Source: Spongilla lacustris (lineage: Eukaryota > Porifera > Demospongiae > Spongillida > Spongillidae). From it: a DNA stretch of 64,000 nt. The position numbers and the translations under genes were made by a program. This document shows positions 11,348 to 23,200 of this stretch, piece by piece (position 1 is the stretch's first letter; each line of letters begins with the position of its first letter). The notes under the pieces are model-generated. The model searched no databases and was not told the DNA's origin. It saw only the letters and a list, made by a program, of their open reading frames with translations. The stretch covers positions 4,620,667 to 4,684,666 of the forward strand of contig OX442429.1 in NCBI GenBank assembly GCA_949361645.1. Direction: 5' to 3'.

Positions 11348-13639
11348 TTAAAAATTTGTGTGACACGATTCTATCTGCAGGTCAAGAATAAAGTTACGCA
11401 CACCTATGTAAATAGAAATACCATAATCATCACAACACATAAGTGGATCAAAGTTTTGTCGCAGTATTGACATGTTGAAGTCAGAAATTGGGCAGCTTGT
11501 TTCAGCAACTTCGACAGTTGTTATGTTATACTCGTTGGCAGGAAGCTGTTCCCAGTCAATTCCAAAATTTAAAGCAGTTTCCTGCAGAGAAATGAACCAT
11601 GCAGCACACAATGGACATTGATGAAAGAAAACTTAGATACCAGTTTTTACTATAAGGGTTAGAGTGCAGTGTGATATTGCAATTTATTTACATCACCTAG
11701 AGACAGGTGCTTAGCACGAAAGTAAATCATGATCATTTGTTTCACATTCTGCACAGAACAAGCTGAGTTAGATTTCTACATAAGGATTATGCTTTTAATG
11801 TTAGTAATTCATTGTAAACAAAAAAAAAGCAATCGCTACAGCAATTGTTTTAAATCATGTGGAATACATTTTTAAAACCTCTGCATGCACTGACTGAAAA
11901 TGCTACAAGAAGCTTGTGTTCAAGACAAGACAAAACAGGGTCCGTTACACAAATTTAGGGTTTGATAATTGCTGTTACGAGGCAGGCTGAAGCTGTCTTT
12001 TAGAATCACCTTTACTTTTTCATTAGCATCATATAGAGATTATAAAACCTCAGGTGTCTCTCCACATACTTACGTATATATAAATATAACTAATTATAAT
12101 TATATATATTTATATTAATAAGAATGAATTGATCATTGTATGATTAGTCTTGTGCTCAATTAAACAACATACGATGCCTGTACTACTCATATGTATGTAG
12201 TGTTGTGATGTGTTATTAAGGAATGGAATCTCTACATGTATTTCGATTTAGAGCATTTTGTTACAATATTGACTTACATCTGACAAGACTTCAAACATAT
12301 CATTTTCTAATTCTTCAGCTACTATAGAACCAGAACCGACCATTTGAATTAAACCTGCAGTCCACAGCTGCAAAGGAGATAAGTTCTGCTCTGTGCTAAT
12401 TGGATGTCTGTTCCAAGCATCAGTCCATTCAGCTATGTGTTTGTTAATCCTGTCTGAGTACACATAATGCAAGGCAAACAAATCAACTTCATTACATGGA
12501 TCCAAAACATTTATGCTTTCCAAGTAATAAAACAACTGCTTATACAACTGTATAACACCGACATACAGATCCTTCCACAATCTTTCGATACGTTGGTTGT
12601 GTGTGCTCTGCCCAGCAATGAAAGAACCTCTGTTTACCCCTCGTCTAGGGTGCTGGAGCATGAACAAAGCAACTGCTGTATTTTCACCACCCTTATCACT
12701 TCTGACACGGGATGGCAAGCCATATCTACTGATAGCATCCATGAAGTATTTCAAAACAGTGGAGGCTTGATTATTGGTAGAAATCTGGTTATAGACCACC
12801 AGCCTTGAATATCCATCTATTGCTGCATGGACCACAAATCGCCATCTGCGCAGAAAAAAGTGACTAAATAATACCAGATGCCACACATAATGTACCGAAT
12901 TAGCTTGTGATGGCCATCCATGTGCCACAATGATAGTGGGCCCTGCACATGGTAAATTCTTCGACGTATAGTTTGTGTCCATCTTAGAACAGCTCCTGCT
13001 GGATCAACTCTTCTAAGGGCATCTCGAACACGAATTTGCTGAATAGTGTAACCTCGTGATCGAAGTATCCCTATTAATTAACATCCTGCATAATACAATA
13101 CATAACTACACAATTCAGTTAGCCCTACCAATGACAATTTTAATTCCAGCGTTTGGGTAGTAACGCTTGATTTCGCCGATTTCTTCATCCAACTCGGCGT
13201 CAGCTATAGCTGAATAGCGATCGCGAACTGCAATTCCAAACTCGTCCATTCTGCGCCTAATGGTTCTTAAGGATACGCCCAGCAACGTTGCAATATGAGA
13301 ACAAGTAAATCTGAGGTCCAATAGGTATTCTAACTGGTCTTGAAGAATATCAAAACGAGGACGTCCAACCCTTGTTTCACTCCGGTAAAATGTTGTTCGT
13401 TGTGCATTTTCGCTGTCATCTGAGTATTGATACATGCTGCGCATCGTGCCTAACAGTTGTCCAAGCACACTTAAAGAATCGTCGTCAACTTCAGGTAGAA
13501 CAAGCAGATGCCTATAAAGCAGGTCCATATGACGATCAAGGGTCTCCAAAATAACTTGGTCCCTTCCTTCAAAGTACATATCTGCTTCGCGCCTGATCGT
13601 ACGGCACAAGCTACTTAAGCTGCTATATACATCCACCAT
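11348..13639 (-). CDS. DDE integrase/transposase-like protein with N-terminal HTH, four exons
   Basis: My model is exon 1 13639-13129, exon 2 13070-12896, exon 3 12845-12278 and exon 4 11581-11348, joined by GT-AG introns of 58, 50 and 696 bp. The frame stays open throughout for about 495 residues. Exon 1 has a leucine-rich start and a helix-turn-helix (about residues 125-155, [18 protein letters not shown]). Exon 2 has [20 protein letters not shown] and [11 protein letters not shown], with the first catalytic Asp near 222. Exon 3 carries [16 protein letters not shown] (Asp near 279) and HNQRIERLW (Glu near 316), so the DDE triad is present with about 36 residues between the last two. Exon 4 gives the conserved tail FGIDWEQLP...CPIS...YGISIYI. 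This matches the integrase-core proteins common in fish, cnidarians and other invertebrates. No stop or frameshift is needed, so it may be functional or domesticated. The ATG at 13639 follows an A-rich leader 34 bp from a palindromic element. Confidence 0.8.
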
Positions 13640-13673
13640 TTTTTTTATCAGCAGTAAATAAACTATATATATA

Positions 13674-14500
13674 TGGGACAGTTCACGCGAAAATTGCGCT
13701 TCGTATATATAAATAAAATGTTATAAAATTGCCTTGCGTTTGAATGACTTTAACTTACGAATGGTTAAGGCTATCGACTTCCTATTTTCAATACTTCATA
13801 CTACACCATTTCTCTGTGGTAAAATACAGTTTGGAGTCTTGGACATTCTCTATGCCTGTATTGCAACGTCCGATACCCCTCCAGGTTCAAACCCACCATA
13901 ACTTTTGTTAATAGTAATCAAATCGCTTCAAATTCGGTTTGTAGGTAGAGAGGTCCTATACCTATCGATTTGTTCTGTTCGATAATTTTTATACCATCCG
14001 TTACGGAGATACAGTTGAACAAACTACGTGCACGTTTTCCCGCTAGATTCGCGCCAATGTTATAATCTCCGCCTCCCCATACATCGAGCGGGACGCACTT
14101 TGCCCAAATCGTTGGTGCGAATCGAGCGCGAAAATTTACACGTAGTTTGTTCAACTGTATCTCCGTAACGGATGACACAAAAAATAACGAACAGAACAAA
14201 TCAGTAGGTATAGGACCTCTCTACCTACAAACCGAATTTGAAGCGATTTGATTAGTATTATCAAAAGTTATGGCGGGTTTGAACCTGGAGGGGTATCGGA
14301 CGTTGCAATACAGGCATGAAGAAGGTCCAAGACTTCAAACTGTATTTTAACATAGAGAAATGGTGTGGTATGAAGTGTTGAAAATAGGAAGTCGATAGCT
14401 TTAACCATTCGTGAGTTAAAGTTATTCAAACGCAAGGTAATTTTATAACATTCAGTTTTATTTATATATACGAAGCGCAATTTTCGCGTGAACTGTCCCA
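13674..14500. mobile_element. Palindromic element, copy 1 (827 bp)
   Basis: Bounded by TGGGACAGTTCACGCG and its complement, and embedded in an (AT)n tract. The two arms match closely throughout (gcgcttcgtatatataaata at both ends), with a loop near 14060-14107 containing ctccgcctccccatacatcg. It encodes no transposase; a 93-codon frame across the centre lacks an ATG. It begins 34 bp from the integrase gene start codon. Confidence 0.88.
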
Positions 14501-14519
14501 TATATATATATATAATATA

Positions 14520-15339
14520 TGGGACAGTTTCCGCGAAAATGTCCGAGTTTTATAACATTATAATCTTATAAAAATACTTCTTGTTTGAATCGCTATATCT
14601 TCCGAACGCTAAACGCTATCGACTTCCTATTTTCGAAAGTTCATATTACACCATTTTTCTATGACAAATTACATTTTGGAGTCTTGTACTTGCTCCATGC
14701 CAGTATTGCAACGTTCGATACCCGACCAGGTTCAAACCCGCCATAACTTTAGGTAGGAGTAATCAAATCGCTTCAAATTCGGTTTGTAGGTACAGAGGTC
14801 CTATACTTATCGATTTGTTCTGTTCGTTAATTTTTATGCCATCCGTTACGAAGATACAGCTGAACAAACTACGTCCACTTTATCCCGCTCGATTCGTGCC
14901 AATGATTTTGGCAAATCGCGTCCCGCTCAATGTATGGGGAGGCGGTTGTTATATCATAGGCGCGAAACGAGCGGGAAAAAGTGCACGTAGTTTGTTCAAC
15001 TGTATCTCCGTAACGGATGGCATAAAAATTAGCGAACAGTACAAATCGATAGGTATAGGACCTCTGTACCTACAAACCAAATTTGAAGCGATTTGATTAC
15101 TCCTACCCAAAGTTATGACGGGTTTGAACCCGGTCGGGTATCGAACGTTGCAATACTGGCATGGAGCAAGTGCAAGACTCCAAAATGTAATTTATCATAG
15201 CGAAATGGTGTAGCATGAACTTTTGAAAATAGAAAGTCGATACCGTTTAGCGTTCGGAAGATATAGCGACTCAAACAAGAAGCATTTTTATAAGATTATA
15301 ATGTTATAAAACTCGGACATTTTCGCGGAAACTGTCCCA
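14520..15339. mobile_element. Palindromic element, copy 2 (820 bp)
   Basis: Bounded by TGGGACAGTTTCCGCG and its complement, and separated from copy 1 by 19 bp of (TA)n. The outer arms (gtccgagttttataacatta) differ from those of copies 0, 1 and 3 but match each other. The middle 400 bp, including the caaacccgccataactt and gattcgtgccaatgatttt blocks, is shared with the other copies. No transposase. Confidence 0.88.
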
Positions 15340-15377
15340 TATATATATATATTATATTATAATTTATAATTATAATA

Positions 15378-16200
15378 TGGGAAAGTTTACGAGAAAAGGG
15401 ACCTAGCGTTTATTATAAAATAGTATAATAAAATGCATTACGTTTGATTTGCTATAACTTCCGAACAGTTAACGCTATCAACTTCCTATTTCCAACACTT
15501 CATACTGCACCATTTCTCTATGGTAAAATACATTTTGGAGTCTTGCACTTGCTCCATGTCAGTATTGCAACGTTCGATACCCCACTGGGTTTAAACCCGC
15601 CATAACTTTCGGTAGGAGTAATCAATTCGCTTCAAATTCGGTTTGTAGGTAGAGAGGTCCTATACCTATCGATTTGTTCTGTTCGTTAATTTTTATGCCA
15701 TCCGTTACGGAGATACAGTTGAACAAACTACGTGCATGTTTTCCCGCTTGATTCGCGCCAATGTTATAATCCCCGCCTCCCCATACATTGAGCGGAACGC
15801 AATTTGCCCAAATCATTGGCGCGAATCGAGCGCGAAAACGGGCACGTAGTTTGTTCAACTGTATCTCCGTAATGGATGGCATAAAAATCAACGAACAGAA
15901 CAAATCGATAGGTATAGGACCTCTCTACCTACAAACCGAATTTGAAGCGAATTGATTACTCCTACCGAAAGTTATGGCGGGTTTGAACCCAGTGGGGTAT
16001 CGAACGTTGCAATACTGACACGGAGCAAGTGCAAGACTCCAAAATGTATTTTACCAAAGAGAAATGGTGCAGTATGAAGTGTTGAAAATAGGAAGTTGAT
16101 AGCGTTAACTGTTCGGAAGTTATAGCAAATCAAACGTAATGCATTTTTATTATACTTTTTTATAATAAACGCTAGGTCCCTTTTCTCGTAAACTTTCCCA
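15378..16200. mobile_element. Palindromic element, copy 3 (823 bp)
   Basis: Bounded by TGGGAAAGTTTACGAG and its complement. The ends have GGGAAAG instead of GGGACAG at both termini, and the internal block gggacctagcgtttattata is found at both ends. It lies in AT-rich repeats 38 bp from copy 2. The centre matches copies 0, 1 and 2. It ends 11 bp before the C48-like fragment. Confidence 0.88.
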
Positions 16201-16211
16201 TATATATAATT

Positions 16212-16460
16212 ATGTCCCTACAGCTATTCACTGACATTTTTTACACTGGACACTACCATTGGGTTACAGTAGTGTGCACAGAAGGAAAGCTGTATTTATG
16301 TGACAGCCTGGGCAGTAAAAAACTGACACAGACCTTGGAAGAATCATATTTCAGAACACTTTATAGGATAAGAATACTGACATGCCCGTGCAACAGCAAA
16401 AGAAAAAGAATGTATGAATTGTGCATGGAATCTTAGCTATTGCTTTGGCCACTCCAATAT
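16212..16460 (+). pseudogene. Ulp1/C48-type cysteine protease fragment, broken
   Basis: The frame from ATG 16212 reads FYTGHYHWVTVV, then LYLCDSLGSK. This resembles the His and Asp regions of Ulp1/C48-like proteases found in transposon-associated genes (typical H-W-V and D-S-L). The expected MPVQQQ...NDCGxFAIA segment is present as MPVQQQKKKNV, but in another frame. It is followed by a stop and then GILAIALATPIL. At least one frameshift and one stop therefore fall at the catalytic Cys region. The N-terminal part of the domain is missing. Its role would have been a DUB/SUMO-protease-like function in a transposon; here it is debris. Confidence 0.55.
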
Positions 16461-16469
16461 TATAAGATT

Positions 16470-19400
16470 CCTTGTTTTCAATTTCCCGATCGCATCATTA
16501 TTAGGTACCGCATGCTTTCGTTCATTATTGCATCACATCTTCATTTGTTGAATAATTGGCATAGCAAAATTATGGCTATCTTGAAAGTATCAGTTGTGAT
16601 TGTGTGTAATCCTTCCGTGAAATATAGCATATTTGCCAGTGAATCAAAACGTTCCTTTCGCCATTTTTTCAAACAATCTATTCGACCAAGTACATCGATA
16701 GTGCCATTGATAATAGTTAAAGTGAAGGTGGGCACTAGCAAGGATAAACTGGACTTGGTCGACTTGAACTTGGTAATCGGACGAGTTGTTGAGTCATTTG
16801 GTAGGTTTGTTAAATACTCTGTACGAGAAAAAGAGCACGTAACAAGAAATGTCCTCATGGACTCTCAACGATCAGTACAAACAACAAATTGCCTGATCCT
16901 GTAGAAGAAAGGGAGAGGTTGTATAACTATACATTACACTTGCTACCGTTCAAAAGGCTGCTCTTTATATTAATAACAAATAACATGGGCGTCCCAAGCT
17001 TTTCTGAAAGAAGGGGGGGGGGGGGGGGAGGGGGGGGGGGTTTGCTGGCCGTTTTCGGCCTATTATAATGCACTTTGCGTATATGCCCCAGTCCCAGTAC
17101 GCGCCCGTTAGTACGCGATACTGAATTAACTTGGGCCCATTTTGGCAAAACGAAGTACACTGCACTGTTAATACTTTCACTTTAATTAGAATGGGAGGGG
17201 GGGGGGGGGGGTTTCAGTACCGAAGGAGGGGGGGCCATGCCCCCCCCCCCCCCCCCCCCCCCCCTTCCTGGGGACGCCCATGAATAAGGAATAATGAAAA
17301 TGAACCGCCCGTCCCCATAACTTGAGTGTCCTATTGAAATGGGAAGCAAGGAATTTTATTGGAGTGGCCTAAATATGCTTGTCATAATGCTAAAAAGGTG
17401 TCGATTTATGTATGCTAAGTCATTTCCACTAACTAGTGAGGTATATGCAGAGGAAAAGAATCTGTTGGTGAATTAAAACACTCATTCCTCGCGTTCAGTG
17501 TTCAGATGTGTACCTTTTTATGAAAATAAAAGTGGATTTTATAGCGACATTTTGAAACACCTGGTCATAAAAAGGTGTCTGATATGTGACTCCACGTCCA
17601 CGACAAAGTCGCTAGCTATATTAAACGTAATTTTCCCCACTCTTTCTTCAACCTCAGATCCGATGCAATTTGAATGATACCCGGCATCGTCCTAGCAATA
17701 TTACTATAGAGACCAGATACCGGTGTCGGAGGCATGGCTGTCCCCCTGGAAGAATTGTCCCCCCGGACATTGGTGCCTGTCCTCCTCTAAATGATATGCA
17801 TGTATTTTTCATCATTTATAATGTAACTATACTAAGCTGAAATTAAACAACATGCATGCATGCAAACTTACACATGCATATAGTTAGCAGGCGTTTGTTT
17901 CACACATGCATACACGACGCAGGCTCGATAGATGGAGAGAGCGGATTCGAAGCCGCTCACATGGTCCTAGCTCGAGGGCAGCCTTGAAGTAATGTTCCTC
18001 TTGCATAGTCCTAATCAGCGGAGAGGATTTTCTCTCCTTTCGTGGCCATAAGGTGCATGTACCTCTACTGCAGATGGTGGTTTAACTACATGCAACTCTC
18101 TTATCACAGCTATTGACTTGACATGCACACCTATAAATTTAATGGAATTATTTGCATGACATGACTTATACTTCTCTTAATATACAGACCGGTGATTAAT
18201 GCAGACCACACAAATTACTTGCCAGGTTATATTTATATAATAATTTATATAATAATTATATCTATAAGCATGCATTATATAAGTTACAGAGTGGAATGTA
18301 ATATGAGAAGACCATATATACCCAGTGCAGCCACTTCAAGCTCTTGTATATGAAGATATACATTCGCGATTCTGACCAGCATCTACAATCTGATCACCAT
18401 GCATGCACTTTAATAGTAATCACTTTATTATCTTCTGTTGTCAGCCTCATTATACCCATGCAGTGTTGGACTTCATCTTTCAGATCTAGAGCCATGCAGA
18501 GGAACATAACTTTCTCCTTCAATTGGTAGTCGACATGCATGGTACAGTTTTACATTTATTATTACTATTTTGTCGCATCAGTTTAGCAAGAACAATTTTA
18601 TTTAAAAAGTATTGCACTTTGATTGAATTTAGTTCCCTGTCTCCTAGGAAAAAATTCTGCATGGAAAATGCTTAGGCTTCTCGATGAATACTGAAGTTCT
18701 TGCAGTAAATTTTGCATCCATTGCTAGCTATAGGAATTAAGAAAAAGCTAATGTATAGGATCATCGTTTATAGGTGATATAGAGACGCAGCTAGCTGATC
18801 ATGGTGATGCATGGGGTACCTAATGCATGCAGGTGATCTATGTCAGGAGATGGACAAAATAATGTATCAGAGGTTGATGGTGATTATAAAGTGAAACATA
18901 TAGGTTGTGTGGTGACTCTTTTTTTCATTGTTGGTATTCAAAATATCCCCTCAAGTAAAGACGACCAGGTCTTTGTTTTCATCTGCAGGCATTTCTCTAG
19001 TATATTCTGATGCATATATGTGCTTTCACATTTATAAATGCACGCGCTTTGCGTAGGACCGTTTGTGGCGGGGGCGGACCAAATATGCTGACATTTATAA
19101 ATTAGACATATCCTGCTATAAATGGCTAACAGCTTTCTAATTGCGCATTCCATACAGAAAATACCAGGTAGTAGTCAAGTAAATTTCGGCTTCAGATGAT
19201 GCATGCAGAGTTTTCTACAGGTGCCTTGTACCCAGTGAGGACATACATTAACAGGTATAACTTGTACAAGTATTACTGATTATATCGCATGCAGCTAGTA
19301 TTATATATTTCGTACATTGTTTTTTTTTTTTTACATAAGAAGAACCGATAGCAAATTTGCTGAACGTGTGTAACACTTAATTGACTATAAAAAGTCTAAT

Positions 19401-20150
19401 CAATTTTTCAGGTTAATGGCTGCTGCACAATAGGGGCACCAAAATACTAAGAGGGAAAAATTAACCTATACATGTGCAGCAAAGCTCCCCCTCCCCCCCC
19501 CCCCCCCCCCCCCCCCCCCAACCATGCACACACACTTTTAGCTTCGCCTAACTAAATAATACACTGTACAGCCCTATGCATTTTGATGAGGTGATGGCGC
19601 ATGCATGGATTTTTGTGGACCTTATGTCCATGCAGTACGGGCGTGACGTAATAGTTAGAAGTTACGATTATAGGTCTGGGTGCAAGACTATAGGAAAAGC
19701 GAAAAAGGAAATCGATTTCCAACCGATTTCTGCATATGAATAGTGATTATTTCGATAAAACGAAATTCTGAAAGCGGTTGATCTCAGTAGCGGATCTAGG
19801 CGGTTTAATTCCTCCTCCCCTCTCCCCACAGGCCCTTACATGTACCTTGTGCATATACCTTTATTTGTGTGAGACTGTGAGTGTGTGTGTGTGTGGGGGG
19901 GGGACCACGGGGCCCCACTGAAGTACTATACCAGAGATAACATATTTTCTCTGCACCCTCCAATCGGCGGACGGCATGCACACTTTTTGTATCGAGCCTC
20001 AGCGGACAGCAACAAATTCTTCCAATATAAAATCGTATATCCGCCCTAGTACTCAATGCATATATAGTCGAGCAAATAGATAACAGTTAAAACATAAAAA
20101 AACGTACATTCAACTTTGTCGTCAAATTTACTAGACAAATTACATGCATG
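16470..20150. other. Intergenic; homopolymer tracts and one unassigned minus-strand frame
   Basis: A 105-codon open frame on the minus strand (16858-16541), with TFTLTIINGTIDVLGRIDC and a KKWRKERFDS stretch, looks protein-like but I cannot name it. The overlapping plus frame looks like its shadow. From 17270 to 20150 there are many gcatgcatg runs, a poly(C) at about 19491-19519 and a GCGGATCTAGG repeat tail near 19792. No convincing exon was seen. Confidence 0.35.
17011..17264. repeat. G-run/C-run repeat pair
   Basis: G-rich runs at about 17011-17040 and 17193-17211 are followed by gccatgc and a run of 25 C (17240-17264). The flanking text (gggcgtcccaag ... cttcctggggacgccc) is itself an inverted repeat, so the whole 270-bp unit is palindromic. 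It is probably a small MITE whose arms have expanded into homopolymers. Confidence 0.7.
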
Positions 20151-20159
20151 AAATTATAT

Positions 20160-20184
20160 CACGTGGGATTTATCTCTTCACGTG
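20160..20184 (+). promoter_or_regulatory. Two CACGTG E-box palindromes upstream of the HECT gene
   Basis: CACGTG occurs at 20160-20165 and 20179-20184, with 13 bp between them, 65-90 bp before the presumed start codon at 20249. CACGTG is bound by bHLH-zipper factors of the USF/MYC/MITF type in animals. Control of this gene by such factors is inference from position only. Confidence 0.4.
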
Positions 20185-20248
20185 ATCAGCAAAATTACAC
20201 CTACGTATCACATGGTTCACCACGAGGTTGAATTATTGCGCGAACAAG

Positions 20249-23200
20249 ATGGAAAAGAATGGTGCCGAAGCAGCTTTTTATCAAACCTTAAAAGACCTAC
20301 TTCATTCTTATGAAGATTTCAAAAACAAGGTTTGTGCATGCATGAATTGCCATTCGGAAAATAACTGGTCAGATGAGTAAGAAAGGCCGGTATAGTGCAT
20401 GCTTCACCCGCTGCATAGCACGCGCATGCATGCATGCATGCGCTTTTTAAATGCTATAGTAAATTATCAACTGACGTGCTTGTATCTGCTTTTTTGCTAA
20501 ACGGCATGCACGCGCGCGTGTGAACTGCTGATAAAAGTAAAAGGCGAGTGTTTTTTTTTTTAGCTGTATTATAGCGTGGTGACATACGCAGGAATCAGCA
20601 GGACTAGAGAAAACAATTTGTATAAGTGCATTGCAGGCAGTGGGCACATTTGGGACGACTTCCTGCCGAGTTGTCGCATGAACTCATGATCAATGAGTAT
20701 GGTAAAAAGTTAAGTAACCCTTTACGATGATTTGCGAAACTTTTAGCCGGCCTCGAGACATTTTTGAAAGTTGCCACTATTTAATATCGCGTCATGTAGC
20801 AGTCTATATCTTTATCTCTACGCTTGGGGAGGGATATTCTCTACGCTTGGGGAGGGATATTCTCAGATATTATTCATACATGCGTGCAAGTTAATTTTAT
20901 TACGCATGCGTGAAAGATGGGGGGTGGTCCACGGGGAGGTACTGTGGTAACTCTAATATTATTCATACAAGCGAACTGTATGAGTAAACAAGTTATTTAC
21001 GCGTACATGTAAGGGTCATAGTCTCGGCCCCAGACCCGTTCGCAGCAGTGGATGCATGGATTACATCACAGCTACGCGAAAACAGGTCTTCGAGCATGCG
21101 GGTTCACCTATTTTTCATGTGATATCTCACGTGAGTTGTACTTGAAAACAACAGTTTTTCAGGATCGAACAGGTGCATTTGCCAGTCTTCTCACCGGCAG
21201 CGGCAATTGATTGTGCTTTTGGGTTTTACTCGCTGTGAGAAATAGGTACGCATGCATACACGTCAGAGATAGACAGGAGGTTTTGTTGTGCTTAAGAGCT
21301 TGATTAGCACCTGAGGCAGGATTTTTTCACCCTAAGCGGTTTTAGTGAGCGATTTGAGCATGCAAAACAGCTAGTTTTGACCTTTTGCGCTAAATTTCGC
21401 CTATAACGTTGTTAACCTTGCACTTTGTATTTCGCTAAAAGCTATACATTATTTGGCCTTATTTTTAGATTCTAGCGAGAATACATGTAGAATCTACATC
21501 AGTTGGGTTAAACGCCTCGTATAGAAATAGGATTGAAACGTTGCCGTCGTTGGCAGAATGTGACAGGTAGAAATGATTAAGCTAAAATCATACGGCGCAA
21601 GCGAATTGCGCATTAATTTATATTCCTGGTCGCATTGTTGTGATGTAATCCATCCGCTGCTGCAAACTGGGATACCTCTACTTTTGTATGAACTTGCTAA
21701 CACGTATTTATACTTGCTTGCATGCATGTATAAATAAAAGTTGCCAATATAGTTTTTTAGCCTATACTTTTACATGGTACAAAACATGCACTGCATGGTT
21801 CTTTATTTAATAGAGTCAGAATCAATTGGAATCACTGCCTCTGGAAAGAGCTGTGCAAGAGCCTTCCGGTTCTCAGGGATCACTAGATCCTTCCAAGCCT
21901 ATGCAAAGTCCTTCTGGGCCCATGCAAGGTACTTCTGGGCCCATACAAGGTCCTTCTGGGTTCATGCAAGGTCCTTCTGGGTTCATGCAAGGTCCTTCTG
22001 GGCTCATGCAAGATTCGTCTGGGCCCAACCAAGGTTCTTCGGGGCTCATGCAAGGTTCATCTGGGCCCATGCAAAGTCCTTCTGGTATGCAAGGTTCCAT
22101 GCAGGGTTCTTCTGGGTTCATGCAAGGTTCTTCTGGGCCCATGCAAGGTTGTTCTGGGCTCATGCAAGGTCCTTCTGGTATGCAAGGTTCATCTGGGCCC
22201 ATGCAGGGTTCTTCTGGGTTCATGCAAGGTCCTTCTGGGCTCATGCAAGGTTCATCTGGCCCCATGCAAAGTTGTTCTGGGCTCATGCAAGGTCCTTCTG
22301 GTATGCAAGGTCCTTCTGGTATGCGAGGTCCTTCTGGTATGCAAGGTCCTTCTGGTATGCAAGGTCCTTCTGGTATGCAAGGTCCTTCTGGTATGCAAGG
22401 TCCTTCTGGTATGCAAGGTCCTTCTGGTATGCAAGGTCCTTCTGGTATGCAAGGTCCTTCTGGTATGCAAGGTCCTTCTGGTATGCAAGGTCCTTCTGGT
22501 ATGCAAGGTCCTTCTGGTATGCAAGGTTCATCTGGGCCCATGCAGGGTTCTTCTGGGTTCATGCAAGGTCCTTCTGGGCTCATGCAAGGTCCTTCTGGGC
22601 TCATGCAAGGTCCTTCTGGGCTCATGCAAGGTTCATCTGGCCCCATGCAAAGTTGTTCTGGTATGCTAGGTTTACCTGGGCCCATGCAGGGTTCTTCTGG
22701 GTTCATGCAAGGTCCTTCTGGGCTCATACAAGGTTCATCTGGCCCCATGCAAAGTTGTTCTGGGCTCATGCAAGGTCCTTCTGGTATGCAAGGTTCATCT
22801 GGGCCCATGCAGGGTTCTTCTGGGTTCATGCAAGGTTCTTCTGGGCTCATGCAAGGTCCTTCTGGTATGCAAGGTTCATCTGGGCCCATGCAAGGTTGCT
22901 CTGGGTTCATGCAAGGTTGTTCTGGGCTCATGCAAGGTTCATCTGGGCTGATTCAAGGTCCTTCTGGGTTCATGCAAGGTCCTTCTGGGCTCATGCAAGG
23001 TTCATCTGGGTTGATTCAAGGTCCTTCTGGGTTCATGCAAGGTCCTTCTGGGTCTCAGGGGTCACTGCCCAGGAAAGATCCATCATGGTCGCAGAAAAGG
23101 TCAAATCTTAAGAGCCCTCACCAGGAGATTGGGAAAGTGTTCGGTTATAAAAGGCACCAATTGTCCACACTTGTACCAGCAAAAAAGACTGCAAAAGCAT

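Noticed and set aside
13918..15903. A 93-codon frame conserved in three palindromic elements
   Set aside because: It crosses the hairpin centre, starts with TTG rather than ATG, and is conserved because the DNA is conserved. I see no protein-level constraint.
21873..22931. Minus-strand frame of 352 codons (PCMSPEG repeats)
   Set aside because: Antisense reading of the coding minisatellite, with no independent support.
21774..23111. Long plus-strand frame (445 codons, YARSFW repeats) overlapping the ligase repeat
   Set aside because: It is the same minisatellite read in another frame. Units are multiples of three, so all frames stay open. The splice model supports the other frame.
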